Source: Sepioteuthis lessoniana
Taxonomy: Eukaryota > Mollusca > Cephalopoda > Myopsida > Loliginidae
DNA length: 64,000 nt
Assembly (NCBI GenBank): GCA_963585895.1
Contig: OY757916.1
Coordinates: 21,136,560 to 21,200,559, forward strand
Reading direction: 5' to 3'
In this document: positions 54,301 to 62,268 of the stretch, in pieces
Layout of the letters: each line of letters begins with the position of its first letter
Numbering within the stretch: the first letter of the stretch is position 1
Notes under the pieces: generated by a model
The model's input: the letters and a program-made list of their open reading frames with translations, nothing else
Told to the model about the DNA's origin: nothing
Database searches by the model: none
Position numbers and translations under genes: made by a program

Positions 54301-55766
54301 ATTTTCGCCGGCTTTTTCGGGTGACACCCTTTTGTTTCTATCTCATTTCCCAGTATGAGGGAAATTCCTTTCATAGGTAGCTTGTCTACCACACCAACTT
54401 TAATTGGTCCATTTTTCCACTGGGACTTCAGTGTTATTTTACACAGCGGTATTTTTACCCTCTTTCCGCCGATACCCTCTATCATCACAGTCTCACGTGT
54501 TGCTTCTATTACCCTTTTAGGTAATTTATTTCGTAGAAGTAACGACTGAGATGCTCCGGTATCTCGTAAAATTGAGACTTCCACTGGTCCTCCGTGTGGG
54601 CCTCTTATCATCCCTTTTTTCGTCCAGGGTCGATAGGACTGGTTTCCTCTAGGTGTTGTTACAGCTCCTTGAGGTTTTCTCGGCTGGGTCTGGTTTCTTT
54701 CAGGACCTTTTCCAAGCTGACACCTTATGGCTATGTGTCCAGCCTTTCCACACTTGTAGCAGACCACTGTTCTGCTGCTACTTTGGAAGGTCCTTCTATT
54801 TCCTTCCTTAGGTCTTCCTTCAGGACTTAATTCAGCTTTGAATTTCACTTTACTTCCCGTGAACGTTTTTTCCTTTGTTTTTCGGTGTGTGAGGATGTAT
54901 TCGTCTGCTAGTGCGGCCATTTCATAGGTCACGTCAGTTTTTCTTTCACTTAGGTGAACCCTGACTTCTTCTGGCACACAGTTTAAAAATTCTTCAGCTA
55001 ATATTAGCTGCCGGAGTTTCTCAGCGTCTCCGTCTATCCTCTTAGAGTCACACCACTTATCCAGCGCGTTCTCTTTTTCTCTCAGAAATTCCACATAAGA
55101 CTGGTTTTCAGTTTTTCTCTGTGTTCTGAATTTCTGTCTATAAGCTTCTGGAACCAATTCGAAGCTTTTAAGAACCGCTGCTTTCACCAAATCATAGTCG
55201 GCGCAATTTTCTGTCGGCAGAGTTGCATATGCTCTCTGTGCTTTTCCTGTCAGCACAGTTTGGAGTAGCATCGACCAGCATTCTTTCGGCCATCCAAGAT
55301 TTAGCGCAGTTCGCTCAAAATGTGCGAAGTATTCGTCCACGTTGGCTTCTTCAAATTTTGGGACTAGCCTCGCTTGCTTCGTTACTTCGAAACTGTCATG
55401 GCTTTCTTTGCGTCCTCTTATTGCCAAGTCGACTTCTCGCAGCCTTGTTTCTTGCTGAATTTTTATTTTCTCCAGTTCCATTTTATTTCTCTGTAGTTCC
55501 ATTTGTGCTTGTATTTTAATTTTCTCCAGTTCAATTTCTTCTGGAGTCATTCTTATCATTTCCGTTGGTAGCTCTTCTAATACTGCTTCCTCGAAAACAT
55601 TTTCGTCGACCATGTGTCTTGCTATTTTTATAACGAGTTCATGTTTCCTCATAGAATTTTCAACATTTAACTCAAGCTTCTCGCCAATTTTTATTATCTC
55701 GCTTTTTCTCAGCTTCTCCAACTTTTCCATGGAGGGTTCTTTTAAAAAGTTCTCTATTTTGTCCAT
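51375..55766 (-). CDS. Gag-Pol polyprotein, left unit (Gag-PR-IN-RT-RNase H, Gmr1-like)
   Basis: One 1463-residue frame encodes the particle and replication proteins of the retrotransposon. Residues 13-52 look SAP-like; 75-115 are a charged, probably coiled segment. A capsid of SCAN-related type spans about 135-295. The zinc knuckle is CYKCGKAGHIAIRC (C336, C339, H344, C349). The protease has DTGAS at 402-406 and ILG at 471-473. The integrase has an HHCC finger (H618, H625, C655, C658), catalytic D689, D748 and E784 with D-35-E spacing, and a GPY motif at 923-925. The reverse transcriptase (about 1025-1250) has D1137 and YIDD at 1197-1200. RNase H closes the protein, with D1346, E1388, D1415 and D1458. 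The start ATG (AAAAAATGG) has A at -3 and G at +4. Gag and Pol share one frame, so no frameshift signal is needed. Integrase before RT is copia-like order in a gypsy-type protein. Confidence 0.95.
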   Translation of the reverse strand: MDKIENFLKEPSMEKLEKLRKSEIIKIGEKLELNVENSMRKHELVIKIARHMVDENVFEEAVLEELPTEMIRMTPEEIELEKIKIQAQMELQRNKMELEKIKIQQETRLREVDLAIRGRKESHDSFEVTKQARLVPKFEEANVDEYFAHFERTALNLGWPKECWSMLLQTVLTGKAQRAYATLPTENCADYDLVKAAVLKSFELVPEAYRQKFRTQRKTENQSYVEFLREKENALDKWCDSKRIDGDAEKLRQLILAEEFLNCVPEEVRVHLSERKTDVTYEMAALADEYILTHRKTKEKTFTGSKVKFKAELSPEGRPKEGNRRTFQSSSRTVVCYKCGKAGHIAIRCQLGKGPERNQTQPRKPQGAVTTPRGNQSYRPWTKKGMIRGPHGGPVEVSILRDTGASQSLLLRNKLPKRVIEATRETVMIEGIGGKRVKIPLCKITLKSQWKNGPIKVGVVDKLPMKGISLILGNEIETKGCHPKKPAKMSAKNEGNMMAEGNADNGKSKMAAEPRARYNLRSCTQKGKAAGEEGKLPHLGKPRDELINHQKRDESLKKLYNLIGRSKGNKFSNIYYLEDGILTRRWRSRKASMDGGQNVFRQLVMPKEYREEMLRLAHEVPMAGHLGVAKTRNKLLEHFYWPGVEKDVKTFCGSCQICQSTGKPNQKIPPAPLKPIPTAEEPFSRVLIDCVGPLPQTKAGNRYLLTLMCTTTRFPEAVPLKSITTKKVVEAMINFFVKVGLPRTIQTDKGTNFTSKLFKRVVEQLGITHIQSSAYHPQSQGALERFHSTLKNMLRAHCAEQKKDWDSGLPFVLFAARSAVQESLGFSPFELVYGRTVRGPLQIAKERWVEQGKASEDTVTYMDRLKKNISDALRLARRNLSEAQGRMKRKFDRKAKKREFKKGEEVLLLSPNRGSPFDGRYLGPYVVSQKIDERTYRIDTPEGRRKSQVCHINRLKAYIRREGQPVLAVTANSHTVEGEEGPTVKDPPLKLKNSMILRNMEEKLNHLSVSERRDLKNLIREYPGLFSDIPRKTTMIQHDVELNREAPVKQHPYRLNPRKEKLMKEEVKYMMENGIIEPSDSAWASPCVLVGKEDGSVRFCTDYRKVNAMTRADCFPIPRIEDCIDRIGRAKYITKCDLLKGYWAVPLTEKAKAISAFVIPGGTYQYRVMPFGMKNSQATFMRLMSKCLAGLEGVDAYIDDIVIYHNTWENHLETLRKVFEKLEVANLTINLAKSEFGAATVKYLGHMVGYGSVKPSEAKTQDIQKFPIPRNVRELRRFLGMAGYYRRFCKDFSGKAAPLTDLLKKKVKFGWSDRCQKAFDGIKRTLSTEPVLKAPEFEKQFHLTVDASDEGIGAVLMQEDDEGHLHPVSYYSKKLNKHQRMYATVEKELFALINSIRHFEIYITANAKCTKVYTDHNPLTFLERMRNRNRKLQAWYLNLQEYNLEVVHITGKDNVVADSLSRC

Positions 55767-55916
55767 TTTTTAAAAAATTTTTTCAAACAGTTATATCAAC
55801 AAGTAATTTGACTGTTTCAACAATATTCCTTTTTTTCTTTCACGGTCTCCCAGGGTAGATTTAAACGGCAGGAATTGTCACACGACTACTAGCAATAAAT
55901 ATTATTAATAATAATC

Positions 55917-55936
55917 ATTCCGGAAACGAGCCCCCA
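55917..55936 (-). other. Second primer-site-like copy in the leader, left unit
   Basis: TGGGGGCTCGTTTCCGGAAT on the element's strand shares its first 11 bases with the main primer site and has a similar lead-in (AGACCATTTA versus AGACCTAAAA). It appears to be a diverged tandem duplicate of the LTR-proximal leader. Confidence 0.65.
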
Positions 55937-55975
55937 TAAATGGTCTGCATGAGGTCGGGAATTAAAGATTAAACT

Positions 55976-55993
55976 ATCCCGGACGAGCCCCCA
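55976..55993 (-). other. Primer binding site, tRNA-Pro type, left unit
   Basis: On the element's strand TGGGGGCTCGTCCGGGAT lies 9 nt inside the 5' LTR. All 18 bases equal the proline-tRNA primer site known from Moloney murine leukemia virus, that is, the complement of the 3' end of tRNA-Pro. Confidence 0.9.
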
Positions 55994-56002
55994 TTTTAGG
56001 TC

Positions 56003-57002
56003 TGTGACGGCAAATTGTCTAAAATCCCTAAATGGGACTTTATTTTTCGCACGTGTGAAGACGGGGCAGGTTGGCACTTGATCCCCTACAGAAATAAGTC
56101 CTGTTCAGAGTTCTTTTCTCAGGCAGATAAGAACTGGCATATTACGTGAGGGAATAATTTAAGGCCAGACTGACCGCCGCTGGCAAGGGGTTCCAAATTT
56201 CACACTATCACACACCCACCAGGTCGCTTTCTTCTTTCCCCGAGATAATGGAAGAAAGTGAGCCTATAGGTCTTAATTGTAATAATATTAATATTGCTAC
56301 CGTCGGCAACTCCGGTTTCCCGTGTGATACTTTAGGAATTAAGAGGACAGTTCTAAGCAAGATAATGTGAGGCGAATAGAAGCTGAAAGGAAAGCATGGA
56401 ATAATAACATAGACCACATGGTATAATGAAAATACATAAGTTCTTTACTACGGTTATATACATATATATGTTCAAAGTGTCAAAAATATGTAATAGGATA
56501 GTCCATGAATATAAATGTCTTTTCTTGGCTTTTATCCTTTTCCAAATTGAGAGAGAGTGGTAAACAAAAATTTGGGTGTAAAGGGAAAATGTCCCAAAGT
56601 TACTTATCTTATTTTTTTGACGGGGTTCCACTGGAGAATTTCTCTTCTTTCACGGGCTAATAGACTTTGTATTGCTTTTAATGCTGGCTTGAGAGACTCA
56701 GGTCTCTCATGTCTCAGTCTTTTTGTCTTTAGCCCGGAGTGAAATGGCTGTCGTCCGTCTGCCACGGGACTTGTCCAAAAACTGTTTTTTTTTTGTATTT
56801 TTCTTCCGTTGAGGGGAAGGGAACCCCACTTCCGTTTGGGGTCCCCCCACCAATCATTTGGCTTCATTTTCTCTTTCCCCTTCCGATGTCCGGCGACCCA
56901 AGGTCACTTAAGTGCAAACATCTGTGTGACCCACAATCATTTCTAACGGTCACTTTTTGACTGCTAGATAAGTTTTAGTTCAACGTGAGCCATCACGTGA
57001 CA
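56003..57002 (-). repeat. LTR 2 (shared middle LTR), 1000 bp
   Basis: Same sequence and ends as LTR 1. On its left is the primer binding site of the left unit, and on its right the polypurine tract of the right unit. No target-site duplication surrounds it, so it did not arise by a separate insertion. Confidence 0.95.
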
Positions 57003-57009
57003 CCTCCCC
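57003..57009 (-). other. Polypurine tract, right unit
   Basis: GGGGAGG on the element's strand directly precedes LTR 2, which acts as the 3' LTR of this unit. It is the same as in the left unit. Confidence 0.55.
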
Positions 57010-57640
57010 GCTTAAGAGAAGAAAGGGAGATGAATAGAAATACCATAAAAAAAAAGGCAATTCAATTCACTGTTCTTTCTCCTTTTCTTTCACTTTTTTT
57101 TTTTCTCACTTTACTTTTCTTTCATCCCCTTTCTTCTTCACGCTTTGACGAATTCTTTCCTTTTCCTTTTTTTTTTCGTCCTTCCTAATTTTCACTATAG
57201 GGGGAAACAATTTCTCTTCTCTTTCTTTCTCTCTCTCTATCTTTTCTTTTTCTTTAATCTCGTTTTCCTTTCTTTCTTTTTCTCTCTCGGCTTTTGGCCG
57301 TATCATATTTCAAATCTTGAGGAGGTAACTCCCTTTTTTCTTTCTTTCTTTCTTCGTCACTTTTGACGACTTTATAAGCTTGGTTATTAAGCTCTGGGGG
57401 AAGAGACTTCCTTTTCTTTTCTCTCTTTCCCCTCTTCGTCACTTGTTGACGAACCACTTTCTCGTCCATCTCTTATTTCAACATTGGGGACGAGAATTCC
57501 TCATTTCCTTTAGTTTCTCTCTCTCTCTCTCTCTTTCTTTCTTTCAACAACTATGAAAGAATATTCTGCTACTACATTTTTGTGGGGCGTTAGAGAAATA
57601 AACTTGGGTACTTTTTTTTTTTTTTTTTTTTTATTTTTTA
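57003..57640 (-). other. Purine-rich 3' segment of the right unit
   Basis: Same organisation as 50737-51374: A tract after the stop, A/G-rich strand bias, loose repeat of about 80-120 bp and TCGTCA/TGACGA hairpins. The two copies have equal length (638 bp) and differ mainly within the A tract. Confidence 0.75.
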
Positions 57641-60600
57641 TTAACACCGCGAGAGGCTGTCGGCTACTACATTGTCCTTTCCAGTGATGTGCACGACCTC
57701 CAAATTATATTCCTGTAGATTGAGGTACCAAGCTTGCAACTTTCTGTTTCGGTTCCTCATCCTCTCTAGGAAAGTTAGGGGATTGTGGTCCGTATAAACT
57801 TTCGTACATTTGGCGTTTGCTGTAATATATATCTCAAAATGCCGAATACTATTTATTAGGGCGAATAATTCCTTCTCAACGGTGGCATACATTCGCTGAT
57901 GCTTATTAAGCTTCTTTGAGTAATAACTCACGGGGTGCAGGTGACCCTCGTCGTCCTCTTGCATCAGCACGGCTCCTATGCCCTCATCACTCGCGTCGAC
58001 TGTTAGGTGGAATTGTTTCTCGAATTCTGGCGCCTTCAGGACCGGCTCTGTACTCAAAGTACGTTTTATTCCGTCAAAGGCTTTTTGGCATCTATCAGAC
58101 CATCCAAACTTCACCTTCTTCTTCAGTAAGTCTGTCAGAGGTGCGGCTTTTCCCGAAAAGTCTTTGCAGAACCGCCTATAATACCCTGCCATCCCAAGAA
58201 ACCGTCGCAACTCCCTTACGTTCCTCGGGATGGGGAACTTCTGTATATCCTGGGTCTTCGCTTCACTCGGCTTCACGCTTCCATAGCCCACCATGTGTCC
58301 GAGATATTTCACCGTTGCGGCCCCAAACTCGCTCTTCGCTAAGTTGATGGTTAGGTTGGCTACTTCTAATTTTTCGAACACCTTCCTCAGGGTTTCGAGG
58401 TGATTCTCCCAAGTGTTATGGTAAATCACGATATCATCAATATAGGCATCTACGCCTTCTAAACCGGCTAAGCACTTCGACATTAATCTCATGAAGGTGG
58501 CTTGGGAGTTCTTCATCCCAAACGGCATGACTCGGTACTGATAGGTTCCGCCTGGGATTACAAAGGCCGAGATGGCCTTAGCTTTCTCTGTCAAAGGCAC
58601 GGCCCAATATCCTTTTAATAGGTCACACTTGGTAATGTACTTGGCACGGCCAATTCGGTCTATGCAGTCCTCTATCCGGGGGATAGGGAAACAGTCTGCT
58701 CTGGTCATCGCGTTGACTTTCCTATAATCCGTGCAGAATCTCACTGATCCATCTTCCTTCCCTACCAGCACACATGGAGAAGCCCAGGCGCTATCGCTGG
58801 GCTCTATTATTCCATTCTCCATCATATATTTGACTTCCTCCTTCATCAGTTTTTCCTTCCTTGGGTTTAGTCGATAAGGGTGCTGCTTCACTGGGGCCTC
58901 TCGGTTTAGTTCCACATCGTGTTGAATCATCGTCGTCTTCCGAGGGATATCTGAGAACAGGCCTGGATATTCTCTTATTAAGTTCTTCAGGTCCCTTCGC
59001 TCTGATACTGATAGATGATTTAGCTTTTCCTCCATATTTCTCAGAATCATTGAGTTCTTAAGCTTGAGGGGTGGGTCTTTTACCGTGGGCCCCTCCTCCC
59101 CTTCCACTGTGTGGCTGTTGGCGGTTACCGCCAGAACGGGCTGTCCTTCTCGGCGGATATATGCCTTCAGTCTGTTTATATGACACACTTGAGACTTCCT
59201 TCTTCCCTCTGGGGTGTCTATTCGATAGGTTCTTTCATCGATCTTCTGTGACACCACATACGGACCTAGGTATCGCCCATCAAAGGGGGATCCTCTGTTT
59301 GGGGATAGTAGCAGGACTTCCTCGCCTTTCTTGAACTCTCTCTTCTTCGCTTTTCTATCAAACTTCCTTTTCATTCTACCCTGTGCTTCGGATAGATTCC
59401 TCCGCGCTAACCGTAGCGCGTCTGATATATTTTTCTTCAGCCGATCCATGTAGGTGACTGTGTCTTCAGATGCTTTTCCCTGTTCCACCCATCTCTCTTT
59501 TGCTATTTGTAAGGGTCCTCTTACTGTTCGTCCATACACTAGTTCAAACGGGCTGAACCCTAATGACTCCTGCACTGCGCTCCTCGCAGCGAACAAGACA
59601 AAAGGCAAACCGCTGTCCCAATCCTTCTTCTGTTCGGCACAGTGAGCCCTTAGCATATTCTTCAGGGTGGAATGGAATCTTTCAAGCGCCCCCTGTGATT
59701 GAGGGTGGTAGGCGCTGGACTGTATGTGCGTAATTCCCAGTTGCTCCACCACTCTTTTAAAAAGTTTTGACGTGAAGTTCGTCCCCTTATCGGTTTGTAT
59801 CGTTCGAGGTAATCCGACTTTCACGAAGAAGTTTATCATGGCTTCTACCACCTTCTTGGTGGTTATTGATTTCAGTGGGACTGCCTCTGGGAATCTCGTC
59901 GTGGTACACATCAACGTTAAGAGATATCTGTTCCCTGCCTTTGTCTGGGGCAATGGACCCACACAATCTATTAGGACTCTGCTGAAAGGCTCCTCTGCCG
60001 TTGGTATAGGCTTCAATGGGGCAGGGGGGATCTTCTGGTTCGGTTTGCCAGTGCTCTGACATATTTGACACGAGCCGCAGAACGTTTTGACGTCTTTTTC
60101 CACTCCTGGCCAATAGAAGTGTTCCAGTAACTTATTTCGAGTCTTTGCTACACCTAGGTGACCGGCCATAGGCACCTCGTGCGCCAAGCGTAGCATTTCC
60201 TCGCGATATTCCTTCGGCATCACTAGTTGCCGGAACACGTTTTGGCCTCCGTCCATGGAGGCTTTCCTCGACCTCCATCTCCTCGTTAGAATTCCGTCCT
60301 CGAGGTAATAAATATTCGAGAATTTATTCCCCTTGCTCCTTCCAATGAGATTGTATAACTTCTTTAGACTTTCGTCTCTTTTCTGATGGTTGATTAATTC
60401 ATCTCTCGGCTTCCCAAGATGCGGGAGTTTCCCTTCTTCACCCGCCGCCTTTCCCTTCTGTGTGCAGCTACGTAGGTTATATCTCGCACGTGGCTCTGCC
60501 GCCATCTTGCTTTTTCCATTATCGGCGTTCCCTTCCGCCATCATGTTTCCTTCATTTTTGGCGCTCATTTTCGCCGGCTTTTTCGGGTGACACCCTTTTG

Positions 60601-62032
60601 TTTCTATCTCATTTCCCAGTATGAGGGAAATTCCTTTCATAGGTAGCTTGTCTACCACACCAACTTTAATTGGTCCATTTTTCCACTGGGACTTCAGTGT
60701 TATTTTACACAGCGGTATTTTTACCCTCTTTCCGCCGATACCCTCTATCATCACAGTCTCACGTGTTGCTTCTATTACCCTTTTAGGTAATTTATTTCGT
60801 AGAAGTAACGACTGAGATGCTCCGGTATCTCGTAAAATTGAGACTTCCACTGGTCCTCCGTGTGGGCCTCTTATCATCCCTTTTTTCGTCCAGGGTCGAT
60901 AGGACTGGTTTCCTCTAGGTGTTGTTACAGCTCCTTGAGGTTTTCTCGGCTGGGTCTGGTTTCTTTCAGGACCTTTTCCAAGCTGACACCTTATGGCTAT
61001 GTGTCCAGCCTTTCCACACTTGTAGCAGACCACTGTTCTGCTGCTACTTTGGAAGGTCCTTCTATTTCCTTCCTTAGGTCTTCCTTCAGGACTTAATTCA
61101 GCTTTGAATTTCACTTTACTTCCCGTGAACGTTTTTTCCTTTGTTTTTCGGTGTGTGAGGATGTATTCGTCTGCTAGTGCGGCCATTTCATAGGTCACGT
61201 CAGTTTTTCTTTCACTTAGGTGAACCCTGACTTCTTCTGGCACACAGTTTAAAAATTCTTCAGCTAATATTAGCTGCCGGAGTTTCTCAGCGTCTCCGTC
61301 TATCCTCTTAGAGTCACACCACTTATCCAGCGCGTTCTCTTTTTCTCTCAGAAATTCCACATAAGACTGGTTTTCAGTTTTTCTCTGTGTTCTGAATTTC
61401 TGTCTATAAGCTTCTGGAACCAATTCGAAGCTTTTAAGAACCGCTGCTTTCACCAAATCATAGTCGGCGCAATTTTCTGTCGGCAGAGTTGCATATGCTC
61501 TCTGTGCTTTTCCTGTCAGCACAGTTTGGAGTAGCATCGACCAGCATTCTTTCGGCCATCCAAGATTTAGCGCAGTTCGCTCAAAATGTGCGAAGTATTC
61601 GTCCACGTTGGCTTCTTCAAATTTTGGGACTAGCCTCGCTTGCTTCGTTACTTCGAAACTGTCATGGCTTTCTTTGCGTCCTCTTATTGCCAAGTCGACT
61701 TCTCGCAGCCTTGTTTCTTGCTGAATTTTTATTTTCTCCAGTTCCATTTTATTTCTCTGTAGTTCCATTTGTGCTTGTATTTTAATTTTCTCCAGTTCAA
61801 TTTCTTCTGGAGTCATTCTTATCATTTCCGTTGGTAGCTCTTCTAATACTGCTTCCTCGAAAACATTTTCGTCGACCATGTGTCTTGCTATTTTTATAAC
61901 GAGTTCATGTTTCCTCATAGAATTTTCAACATTTAACTCAAGCTTCTCGCCAATTTTTATTATCTCGCTTTTTCTCAGCTTCTCCAACTTTTCCATGGAG
62001 GGTTCTTTTAAAAAGTTCTCTATTTTGTCCAT
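57641..62032 (-). CDS. Gag-Pol polyprotein, right unit (Gag-PR-IN-RT-RNase H, Gmr1-like)
   Basis: A second 1463-residue frame with the same translation as the left unit as far as I can see: zinc knuckle at 336-349, protease DTGAS at 402-406, integrase HHCC and D689/D748/E784, RT YIDD at 1197-1200, RNase H D1346/E1388/D1415/D1458. It lies exactly 6266 bp from the left copy in the same orientation. LTR 3 would supply its promoter and LTR 2 its RNA end. Both copies keep an open frame, which fits a recent duplication of a young element. Expression cannot be judged from sequence; the surroundings are satellite DNA and probably silenced. Confidence 0.95.
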   Translation of the reverse strand: MDKIENFLKEPSMEKLEKLRKSEIIKIGEKLELNVENSMRKHELVIKIARHMVDENVFEEAVLEELPTEMIRMTPEEIELEKIKIQAQMELQRNKMELEKIKIQQETRLREVDLAIRGRKESHDSFEVTKQARLVPKFEEANVDEYFAHFERTALNLGWPKECWSMLLQTVLTGKAQRAYATLPTENCADYDLVKAAVLKSFELVPEAYRQKFRTQRKTENQSYVEFLREKENALDKWCDSKRIDGDAEKLRQLILAEEFLNCVPEEVRVHLSERKTDVTYEMAALADEYILTHRKTKEKTFTGSKVKFKAELSPEGRPKEGNRRTFQSSSRTVVCYKCGKAGHIAIRCQLGKGPERNQTQPRKPQGAVTTPRGNQSYRPWTKKGMIRGPHGGPVEVSILRDTGASQSLLLRNKLPKRVIEATRETVMIEGIGGKRVKIPLCKITLKSQWKNGPIKVGVVDKLPMKGISLILGNEIETKGCHPKKPAKMSAKNEGNMMAEGNADNGKSKMAAEPRARYNLRSCTQKGKAAGEEGKLPHLGKPRDELINHQKRDESLKKLYNLIGRSKGNKFSNIYYLEDGILTRRWRSRKASMDGGQNVFRQLVMPKEYREEMLRLAHEVPMAGHLGVAKTRNKLLEHFYWPGVEKDVKTFCGSCQICQSTGKPNQKIPPAPLKPIPTAEEPFSRVLIDCVGPLPQTKAGNRYLLTLMCTTTRFPEAVPLKSITTKKVVEAMINFFVKVGLPRTIQTDKGTNFTSKLFKRVVEQLGITHIQSSAYHPQSQGALERFHSTLKNMLRAHCAEQKKDWDSGLPFVLFAARSAVQESLGFSPFELVYGRTVRGPLQIAKERWVEQGKASEDTVTYMDRLKKNISDALRLARRNLSEAQGRMKRKFDRKAKKREFKKGEEVLLLSPNRGSPFDGRYLGPYVVSQKIDERTYRIDTPEGRRKSQVCHINRLKAYIRREGQPVLAVTANSHTVEGEEGPTVKDPPLKLKNSMILRNMEEKLNHLSVSERRDLKNLIREYPGLFSDIPRKTTMIQHDVELNREAPVKQHPYRLNPRKEKLMKEEVKYMMENGIIEPSDSAWASPCVLVGKEDGSVRFCTDYRKVNAMTRADCFPIPRIEDCIDRIGRAKYITKCDLLKGYWAVPLTEKAKAISAFVIPGGTYQYRVMPFGMKNSQATFMRLMSKCLAGLEGVDAYIDDIVIYHNTWENHLETLRKVFEKLEVANLTINLAKSEFGAATVKYLGHMVGYGSVKPSEAKTQDIQKFPIPRNVRELRRFLGMAGYYRRFCKDFSGKAAPLTDLLKKKVKFGWSDRCQKAFDGIKRTLSTEPVLKAPEFEKQFHLTVDASDEGIGAVLMQEDDEGHLHPVSYYSKKLNKHQRMYATVEKELFALINSIRHFEIYITANAKCTKVYTDHNPLTFLERMRNRNRKLQAWYLNLQEYNLEVVHITGKDNVVADSLSRC

Positions 62033-62268
62033 TTTTTAAAAAATTTTTTCAAACAGTTATATCAACAAGTAATTTGACTGTTTCAACAATATTCCTTTTT
62101 TTCTTTCACGGTCTCCCAGGGTAGATTTAAACGGCAGGAATTGTCACACGACTACTAGCAATAAATATTATTAATAATAATCATTCCGGAAACGAGCCCC
62201 CATAAATGGTCTGCATGAGGTCGGGAATTAAAGATTAAACTATCCCGGACGAGCCCCCATTTTAGGTC
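62033..62268 (-). other. 5' leader of the right unit
   Basis: Same content as the leader at 55767-56002: primer binding site, a second primer-like copy at 62183-62202, and an A/T-rich stretch before the ATG. No gene is seen. Confidence 0.8.
62242..62259 (-). other. Primer binding site, tRNA-Pro type, right unit
   Basis: TGGGGGCTCGTCCGGGAT on the element's strand, 9 nt inside LTR 3. It is identical to the site in the left unit. Confidence 0.9.

Larger units (their letters stand above)
55767..56002 (-). other. 5' leader of the left unit
   Basis: These 236 bp lie between the 5' LTR (LTR 2) and the Gag-Pol start. They hold the primer binding site, a second primer-site-like copy 57 bp further in, and an A/T-rich stretch before the ATG. 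An inverted repeat AAACAGT...ACTGTTT (55785-55791 and 55811-55817) is present. No gene is seen. Confidence 0.8.

Noticed and set aside
51650-55519. Plus-strand frames of 60-143 codons across the Gag-Pol region (repeated 6266 bp on)
   Set aside because: They lie antisense to the polyprotein, have no recognisable domain and are duplicated only because the element is.
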